A stretch of DNA of 64,000 nucleotides from Pseudomonas synxantha (GTDB lineage: Bacteria > Pseudomonadota > Gammaproteobacteria > Pseudomonadales > Pseudomonadaceae). A program made the translations under genes and the position numbers. The notes under the pieces were generated by a model, which worked only from the letters and a program-made list of their open reading frames with translations, was not told where the DNA came from and searched no databases. The stretch is taken from NCBI RefSeq assembly GCF_900105675.1, contig NZ_LT629786.1, positions 2,728,001 through 2,792,000 of the forward strand, written 5' to 3'. Each line of letters opens with the position of its first letter. Within the stretch, counting starts at the first letter, position 1. Positions 1-9,300 of this stretch are shown in pieces.

Positions 1-363
1 CAGCGCGCCGATCACCGGCAACGGTTGCTGCAACCATTGTTGCCGACGCTCACTCACCTGTTGGGGCGACGCCACGTCGGGCCACTGGGTAAAGCTCACC
101 GCCTCAGCCGCCGCTACTCGCTGGCGCAGCCCGTGGTAGCCGCTGACCGGGGTAAATTGCGCCGCCAAGGCCTCATGGCGCGACACCAGGCTGTCCAGCG
201 CGCGTTGCAGGCGCAGCGGGTCCAGTTCGCCACGAATGTCCAGTTTCAGGCAGTGAGCCAGTTCGCCCCAGCTCGCCCCTTGCTCCCGGGCGTCCAGGTA
301 CTGTTGCTGCTCGGTCAGCAACGCCAATCCTGGGTCCATCATTCCCTGTTGTGCAGTACTCAT
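1..363 (-). CDS. Non-ribosomal peptide synthetase, N-terminal part (cut by window start)
   Basis: The first 121 codons of a second NRPS, running off the window. Its ATG overlaps the TGA of the upstream synthetase (ATGA), so the two are translationally coupled and presumably act in order on one peptide. The visible part is the N-terminal lobe of a condensation domain: a helix-rich start, a spacing like DPLRLQRALDSLV, then the RHEAL motif shared by C domains. The usual SYAQQRMWFL-type C1 motif of the neighbouring synthetase is replaced by a divergent LTEQQQYLDAREQG stretch, so this is not a standard LCL copy. The preceding protein ends in an amino-acid hydroxylase, so this protein probably carries the hydroxylated residue (inferred Asp). 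The HHxxxDG motif and later domains lie outside the window. Confidence 0.85.
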   Translation of the reverse strand, partial: MSTAQQGMMDPGLALLTEQQQYLDAREQGASWGELAHCLKLDIRGELDPLRLQRALDSLVSRHEALAAQFTPVSGYHGLRQRVAAAEAVSFTQWPDVASPQQVSERRQQWLQQPLPVIGAL

Positions 364-3300
364 GCTCCGGCCTCTTCCTTTGCGGTCTCGCTGTGCGCGG
401 CTTGCAGCGCGCTTCGTTCAATCATTTCACCCATCGCCACGACAATCTTGCGCGGCCCTTCGAAGGGGTCGCGAGCGTGGGCAGCCAACATGTTGTCGAG
501 CAGGATCACGTCGCCCTTTTGCCAGTCGAACCGCACCGCGCAGGCCTCGTACAACTCGCCCACCAGCGCCATGACTTCGTCTTCAATCGGCGAACCATCG
601 CCGTAGTACACGTGACGCGGCATGCGCTGCTCACCGAACAATGCGAGCAAGTCCTCGCGGACATCCGGGTCCAGGCAGAAGATGTGATGCAGTTGAACCT
701 GGTTGAAGAAGGTTTTTTCCCCCGTCACCGGGTGCCGGATGATCGCCGGGCACGGTGTGCGGATTTGCAGTTCATCGTTGTCCAGCCAGGTCCATTCAAT
801 GCCCGCAGCCCGGCAACGCGCCTCGACATCGGCACGTACATCGGTCTTGAAGAAGTGCTGCCAGGAAACGTCCAGCTTGTCGGCAAAGGTGCGTACGTAC
901 AGCAAGCCCTTGTCTTCGAAGCGCTCGCGAATCGCCACCGGCAGCTTGAGGTACATCTGCCGGCAATCCACCACCGGAGTGGCGCCGCCCACAGGCGAGG
1001 GTTGCTCGCAGAAGAACAGCTGCTTGCGCGGCCAGCGGTCCTGATGGGAGCTTTCGTTATGGAACAGGATCATTTTCTTTTCAGGGTACGGCGTTGAACG
1101 GTAGGTGTTCTTGCCGCCCTCCTTTTTCGGCAAGTCGCCGTATTGGCCGTACAACCCCGGTTGTACGGCTTCGGCAAACGCTTCGAAGTCATGAATGTCG
1201 CGCAGGGCAAAGCCGCGAAACAGAATCCCCGCATGACGAGCCAGTTTGGCTTCCACCAACGCCCGGTTTTCCTTGATCCAGGCCACCAGGTCCAGGCCCG
1301 GATCGGTAGGTTCCATCAGCAAGGGGAAGTCCTGCTCCGGGACCAGCAGCGTTTCACGCACCAGTGCGCCGGCAGGCTTGTCGGTGCGGCTTTGCGACTT
1401 TTTCAGGAACTTGCCCAGCTTGTCGGCCTTGATGGCTGGCGGTACGGGCGTGATGGGTTGCTCCAGGGTATTGGTAGGCATGGTGATGTCCCCTAATCGA
1501 ATGTTCGGATCACACACAATCTGCTCAAGAATTCCTGTCCAGGCGTTGACGAATGACTCAATGCGTTGTTGTTCAAACAGGTCACTGGCGTACTGCCAGG
1601 TCCCGTGCAGATGGCCGGCATCTTCATCGATGAACAGGGCCATATCGAACTTGGAATAACCGCCACGGGTCGGCAGCACCTGCACGTCTATACCGTCGAT
1701 CTGGCCGCCCTGCACGGGCAGGTTGTTCATGACGAACAGCACCTGTACCAGTGGGTTGAAACCCCGCTGGCGCGGACGCGACGAGGCTTCGACGATCATG
1801 TCGAACGGCAGGTCTTGATGTTCGAAGGCATCCAGCGCAGTGCCCTGGGTGTTGGCCAGGAAAGTGTTGAACGGTTGTTGCGCCGCAAAGCTGGAACGCA
1901 ACGGCAGAATGTTCACGAAGAAACCGATCAGGCCTTCCAGCTCGGGCTGCTGGCGCCCGGCAACGTCGGCACCGACCAGCACGTCGTCGCAACCGCTGAG
2001 CCGGTGCAGCATGACCTGGAACGCTGCCAGCATGGTGCTGTAGAGGGTGACGCCGGCTTTGGCCGAGAGTGCCTTCAAACCGTCATGCAGGGCGGTGGGC
2101 AGCGTAAAGGCCAGGTCCCGGCCTTCGTAGGTGGGTGCCTGGGGTCGAACTTTATCGGTGGGCAGTTGCAAAACACCGCTGTGACCGGCCAGCGCCTGCT
2201 CCCAGTAGCGCGCCTGGGCGGCCAGTACGCCGGTTTCTTGCAGCTGCTGTTGCCACAGGGCGTAATCGGAATACTGGATCGGCAAGGGCGGCAGCGGCTC
2301 AAGCACACCGGCCTTGGCGCGCGCATAAATGCCCACCAGTTCATTGACCAGCACGGCCATCGACCAGCCATCGGAGATGATGTGGTGCGTCGAATACAGC
2401 AATACGTGTTCAGTGGGGCCCAGCTTGAGCACTTGCCCGCGCAACAACGGCGCCTGCAACAGGCTGATGGGCTGGCGGGTATTGGCTTCAACGGCAACCG
2501 CGATCCGGCGCTCTTGTTCGGCCGGATCCAGGGACGACAGGTCCACCATCGGCAAGTCGACATCCGCGTGCGCGGCGATGATTGCCAGCGGGTCACCCTC
2601 CTCGTCGCTGACGTAGGCCGTGCGCAGGGTTTCGTGACGGGCAACCACTTGCGCCAGGCTGTCAATCAGCAGCGGCAATGACAGTTCGCCGCGCAAGCGC
2701 ACGGCCAGCGGCATGCCATAGGCGCCACTCGCATCCGAAAGCTGCTCGACCACCCATAGACGGCGTTGCGCCAGGGACAGGATCACACTGGATTTATCAC
2801 CCTGGGCCACCAGCGGGATCTGCACCTGCGACTCATCCCGCCCGCTCCGGGCAGCCACTATGGCCACAAAGTCGGCCAGGCGCGGTGCGCCGAACAGATC
2901 GCGCAGGCTCAGGCTGCAGGACAGCAACGCCTTCAAGCGTGCAACCACTTGGGTGGCCAGCAGCGAGTGCCCACCCAACTCGAAAAAGTGATCGTCCAGC
3001 CCGACCTGTTCCAGCTCCAGCACGCTTTGCCAGACACCCGCGACCTGGATTTCCAACGCCGTGCGCGGTGCCACGTAGTGGTTTTGCTGTTGGCTGGCAT
3101 CCGGTTTTGGCAGGGCCTTGCGGTCCAGCTTGCCATTGGGGCTCAAGGGCAGCACATCGAGGAACATCAGCAAGCCCGGCACCATATAGTCCGGCAGCAC
3201 CGCCGCCAAGGCCGCCTTGATCGACTGGCGCAACTCCGCTTGCGATAGTGCCGTGGCGTGAGGCACCACGTAAGCCACCAGCTGCAAGCCAACGGCCGCC

Positions 3301-6300
3301 GGCTGCGCGAGAACGATGGCGTCTCGCACCTGCTCCTGCTCCAGCAACCGGGCCTCGATTTCCCCCAGTTCGATACGGAAACCGCGGATTTTCACCTGAT
3401 GGTCGATCCGCCCGACATATTCGATCACACCCGAGGCGTTGTAACGCGCCAGGTCGCCAGTACGGTACAAACGCCCGCCATTCTGGCTGAACGGATCGGG
3501 CATGAAGCGTTCGGCGGTCAGGTCCGGGCGGTTGAAATAACCACGGGCCAACAACTCGCCGCCGATCACCAGTTCACCCACCACGCCGATCGGTGCCGGG
3601 GCACCGCTGTCATCCAGCAGGTAGATGCTGCGACCGGCCAGGACCTTGCCGATGGGCATGGTCAAGGGTGTGGGGCGGGCGCCGGTCACGTAGTCGGTGC
3701 AGTTGAGGGCGGTGACCGTCACCGTGGCTTCGGTGGGGCCATAGGTATTGAGCAGCTTGACGTGCCCAAGGCCGGCCTCGGCCCACGCGGCAAGGCCTTC
3801 GGGCGGCATGGCTTCACCGCCGGCGTGGACTTGCTTGAGGCGCCCATAATCGCGCGGACCGGCCGTGGCGAAATCCTTGGCCAGCAGGTTCCAATAGGCG
3901 GTGGTGAGGTCGACCACACTGATCTGGTGCTTGATCAGTTCGCGGTAGAAGGTCTCGGTGTCCCAGATCTCGGTGCCGCGCAGCACCACCGAGGCGCCGC
4001 AGATCAGCGCCGGGTACAACTGCTCGACGAAGCCGTCGAAGTTGAAGGTGGAAAACTGCAGGATGCGGTCATCGCCCTTGAGGTTGAAAAAATCCAGCGC
4101 CACATAGGCATGGCGAGTCAGCGACAGCTGGTTGATGCCCACGCCTTTGGGCCGGCCGGTGGAGCCCGAAGTGAACATCACATACGCCAGGTTCTGGGCA
4201 TGGGCGCGGTTGCTCAGGTTGCTGGCGTCCAGGTCGACCCAGGCCTGGTCCTGGTCCAGGCACAAGTGGTCGACATAGGCGGGAATCGCCAGGCGTTCAC
4301 GTAAGTTACTCTGGGTCAGCATCAGCCGGGTGCCGCTGTCTTCGATCATGCACAGCAGGCGGTCCTGGGGGTATTCCGGGTCCAGGGGCACGTAGGCGCC
4401 GCCGGCCTTGAGCACCGCCAGCAGGCCGATGATCATGTCCAGGCCGCGCTCCACGGCGATCCCCACCAGCACGTCGGGGCCGACGCCCAGGCGCACCAGA
4501 TGCCGGGCCAGGCGGTTGGCCCGGGCGTTGAGTTCGGCGTAGCTCAACTGACGGTCTTCGAAGAGCAAGGCCGGTGCTGAAGGTTGCTGCGCCACCTGGG
4601 CTTCGAACAGTTGATGAACCCGCTGCTCACTGGGGTAGTCGAGAGTGGCGCTGCTCCAGTCATGCACCAGCGACTGGTGCTCCTGGGCGTCCAGCAGGCT
4701 GAGTTCCGCCAACGGTAGCTCGGCTGCATCGAGCATATGCTGGAGCAGGTTGCTCAAGTGCGTACCAAGACGCTGCACCGCCGCCGTTGAAAAGTGCCCA
4801 TGGGCATAGCTGTAATGCAAGGTCAGGGTGTCGCCCAGATTGACCGTCAGGGTCAGCGGATAACTGGTCTGCTCATGGGTGTGCAAGGCCTCGAAGTGCA
4901 GGCCGTCGGGGGCGCCGCGTTGCAGCACTTCAGAGACCGGATAGTTTTCGAAGACCAGGATAGTGTCGAACAGTGCCTCGCCACCGCGACCGGCCCAACG
5001 CTGGATCTCGTAAAGCGGTGCGTGTTCGTGTTCGCGCAGGCTCAGGTTCAACGCCTGTACGCTTTGCAGCCAACTGCCGAGGCTTTGCTCGGCCTGCGGG
5101 GTCGCCACCACCGGCAGGGTGTTGATGAACAGGCCAATCTGTTGCTCGACCCCGGGCAAATGCGCCGGGCGCCCCGCTACCGTGGCACCAAACGCCACCG
5201 TGGCCTGAGCGCTGTAGCGTTGCAGCAGCAACAGCCAGGCGGCTTGTACCAAAGTGTTGAGCGTGACTTTCTGCTGACGGGCAAATTCATGCAGCCGCCG
5301 GGTCTGCGTGGCGTCCACCACGCAATAGTGTTCGCCATAGGCCGGCCCCGACAGGGCCGGTACCTGCGCCTGGGCCAGGCGGGTCGGCTGTTCCAGGGGC
5401 AATAGCTGGGCCTTCCAGAATGCTTCGCTGGCGGCACTGTCCTGCTCTTGCAGCCAGGCAATGTAATCGCGATAGCGGCCCACTGCGGCCGGCGGGTTCT
5501 GGCCGCTGTAGCGCTGCAACACTTCGCCGAGCAACTGTGAGTTGCTCCACCCGTCCATCAGGATGTGGTGATGGGTGTAAATCAGATGCCAGTCGCTGTC
5601 CGTCAGTTGCACCAGAACCAGGCGCAACAGCGGTGGCCGGGCCAGGTCGAAAGGTTGCTGCGATTGCGCCTGGGCCAGGGCATCAAGGGTCGCCGGCACC
5701 GCCTCATGGTAGCGCCAGTCGAGCACGCTGAACGGCAACTGCACCTGGCGATGTACCATTTGCTGGGCCTGCGGCCAGTCGCCAGGCCAGATGAAGCCGG
5801 TACGCAGGATGTCCTGGGCGTCGACCGTGGCCTGCCAGGCGGCACGAAAACGTGCGACGTCCAGCCCCTGCACATTGACGCGCATCTGGTTGATGTAATC
5901 GCCGGCGTCCTGCTCGTAAAGGCTGTGAAACAGCATGCCCTGCTGCATCGGCGACAAGGGGTACAGGTCTTCGGCCTCGGCGCCTATCTGCGCCAGCGCA
6001 TCCAGCTGGGACTGGCTGATGCCGGCCAAGGGGAAATCCGACGGCGTCGCCTGCCCGGCTTCAAGCCCGCAGCAATGGGCAATCACCGCCTTGAGTTCGC
6101 CAGCATAGTCGTCAGCCAGTTGCTGGATCGTCGCGCACGAAAACATCTCACGGCTGAACCCCCATTGCAGGGACAGTTCGCCGCCGTAAACCTGCCCCTC
6201 GACCGTCAGCCAGTTGGCCAGCGGCGCAAGCGGGTCCTGGGCCCGACCGTTGCCTTCGGTGGAAGGCACGAACAGCGCGCCTTCGTCGAACTGGCGGTCG

Positions 6301-9300
6301 AACTGCCCAAGGTAGTTGAACGTGATGCGCGGCTGGGGCAGCGCCGCCAGGGTCGCGACCACGGATGGCGGGGCCAGGTAGCGCAACACGCCGTAGCCAA
6401 CGCCTTTGTCCGGCACCGCATGCAGTTGTTCCTTGAGCGTCTTGATCGAGTCTGACAGCGCGTGTGCCGGAGTGAGGTTGACGGGAAACAGACTGGTGAA
6501 CCAGCCGACGGTGCGGGTCAGGTCCACGCCGTCAAACAGGTCTTCACGCCCATGGCCTTCCAACTGAATCAACGTGCTGGCCTGCCCGCTCCAGCGGCAC
6601 ACCACACGCGCCAGTGCGGTAAGCAGCAGGTCGTTGACCTGGGTGCGATAGGCGGCCGGCGCGAGGGTCAAGAGTTGGCGAGTGGTCTCGGCATCCAGGG
6701 TGCAACTGACCTTTTCCTCCAAGTATTGATGCAAGGCACCCTGGGGGTTATCGCAGGGCAAATCCGCGGTCGACGCCTGCCCAAGCTGCGCTTGCCAGCC
6801 TTCCAGCTGAGGCAGGAAGCGTGGAACGGCGTCTTGCAGCCGGGCCGTCCAGGCTTGATAGGCGGTGGTCTTGCCCGCCAGTGCTGGCGCTGCCCCCTCG
6901 CGCAAGCCGGCGTACAACTGTTGCAAATCGTCCAGCAGGATGCGCCAGGACACCCCGTCCACCACCAGGTGATGGATCACCAACAGCAAGCGCTGGCTGT
7001 GATCGGGCATCTGCACCAACAGTGCGCGCAACAACGGGCCGTCTTGCAGGTTGAGGCTGCGCTGGGCCTCATCACACAGCTCAGCCAGGGCTTCGTGACT
7101 GTCTACCTGGCGCTGCCACAGCACGGATTCACCCACAGGCTCGCTGTAGTGCTGTTGCCACCCCTCAGCGTTCGCCTGGTAACGTAGGCGCAAGCCGTCA
7201 TGGTGGTTGACCAGTTGCTGCAACGCGGCGTCCAGGAACGCCGCCACGATTGGCTCGCGTGGTATCAGCAACAACGACTGGTTCCAGTGCTGGCGCTGGG
7301 GGATGTCCTGGGCGAAGAACCAGTGCTGCACCGGGCTGAGGATCGCCCGGCCCTGGGCAGCACCCTGGTCGATCGTGGTATGCAGGCGCAGGCTTGCGAC
7401 TTGCGCCAGGCTACGCAGGGTCTGGTGCTGGAACACATCCTTGGGGCTGAGGTTGATGTCGGCCTGGCGTGCCCGGCTGACCACCTGCATGGACACGATG
7501 GAGTCGCCGCCCAGTTCGAAGAAGTTATCGTCCAGCCCCACCCGCTCGACCCCGAGCACCGTTTGCCAGATGGCCGCGAGGGCTTTCTCCGTGTCGCTTT
7601 GCGGTCCGACGTGCAGCCGGGCCGATGGTGAGCTGTCGATGGCTGGCAGGGCCTTGCGGTCGAGCTTGCCATTGGGGGTCAGTGGCAAGCGCTCCAGGAA
7701 CAGCAAATGGTTGGGTACCATGTAAGCCGGCAGCACCTGCTTGAGGGCAGCCTTGAGGGTTTCGCGCAAGGCATCCTGAGCCTTGGCATCCCCCTGCAAA
7801 CTCGCCTCGGCAGGCACCAGGTACGCCACCAGCTGCTGGCCGACCGGGCTGTCCTGGGCCAGTACTGCCAATTCGCGTATCCCAGGCTGACGCAACAGCT
7901 GAGCCTCGATTTCGCCCAGTTCAATACGAAAACCGCGCACCTTGACCTGATGATCGATACGGCCTTGGTACTCAAGCACGCCGCCGTCCTGGTAGCGCAC
8001 CAGATCGCCGGTGCGGTACAGACGTTCGCCCTGCGTGGAGAACGGGTTGGGCACATAGCGCTCGGCGGTCAGGGCGGCGCGCCCGAGGTAACCACGGGTA
8101 ATCCCCGCCCCTGCCAGGTAGAGTTCGGCGCAGACACCTTGGGGCACGGCCTGTAGCCGGGCATCGAGCAGGTAGCTCGCGGTATGGCTGACTGGCCGGC
8201 CAATGTTCGGGCGACCACCGGCGGTACGCCGGGTATAAGTGGAATAGGTGGTGTCTTCAGAGGGCCCGTAAAGGTCGTAGACATGCTCGACACCAGGCTG
8301 TTGATAGAGAGCCTCCACCAACGTCTGTTTCAGCGGTTCGCCGGCCAGGTTGATGATGCACACGCTGGGAGGAATCTGCCCCGTGCGCTCAAGCGCAGCA
8401 ATCGCCGATGGCACGGTATTGATCAAGCGCACCCGATCCCGGGCCGGCAGATCCGGCAATTGCAGGGCATTACGGGCAATGATCAGCGAGCCACCGGCGG
8501 CCAGGGTCACAAACAGTTCCCACACCGAGAGATCGAAACACACCGACGTCGAGGCCAGCACGCCCTGCACATCTTCACGGCTGTAGACCCGTTGCGACCA
8601 GTCGATCAGCGCAATTACGTTACGATGGGCAATCGCCACACCCTTTGGTTTGCCGGTGGAGCCAGAGGTGTAGATCACGTAGGCCAGGTTATCCGCAGTC
8701 ACCACCGTGACCGGCTCGATCGCAGGCCAGGGCGCCAGCAGCGTTGCCAGGTCATCGAGCAACATCACTTGTGTACCGGGGACCGTCGGCAGGGTTTGCG
8801 CCACGGCCTGCTCGGTCAGCAGCAACAAGGCACGGCTGTCTTCGAGCATGTAGGCCACACGCTCGGCCGGGTAGTCCGGGTCGAGCGGTACATACGCACC
8901 ACCGGCCTTGAGCACCGCCAGCAACGCCACCAGCAATGCCTCGGAACGGGCCATCGCTACGCCGACGCGTACTTCCGGCCCCACGCCATGCTTGACCAGA
9001 AGATGCGCCAGTTGATTGGCCTGCCGATCCAGTTGCGCATAGGTCAACTCACACACGCCGAAGGTCACCGCCAGCGCCTGCGGGGTTTGCCGCGCCTGCT
9101 CGGCAATGCGCTGGTGGATGCACTGCGCCTGGGGGAAGCTGTCGTGGCGGGGGTTCCAGTCATGCACGATGCGCTGGTATTCGTCCTCGTCCAGCAACGG
9201 CAAATCGCCAATGGCCTGTCGGGAGTCGGCCACCATGCCCTGTAACAGCCGCAACCAGTGGCGCGCCATACGCTCGATGGTGGCAGGCTCGAACAGGTCA

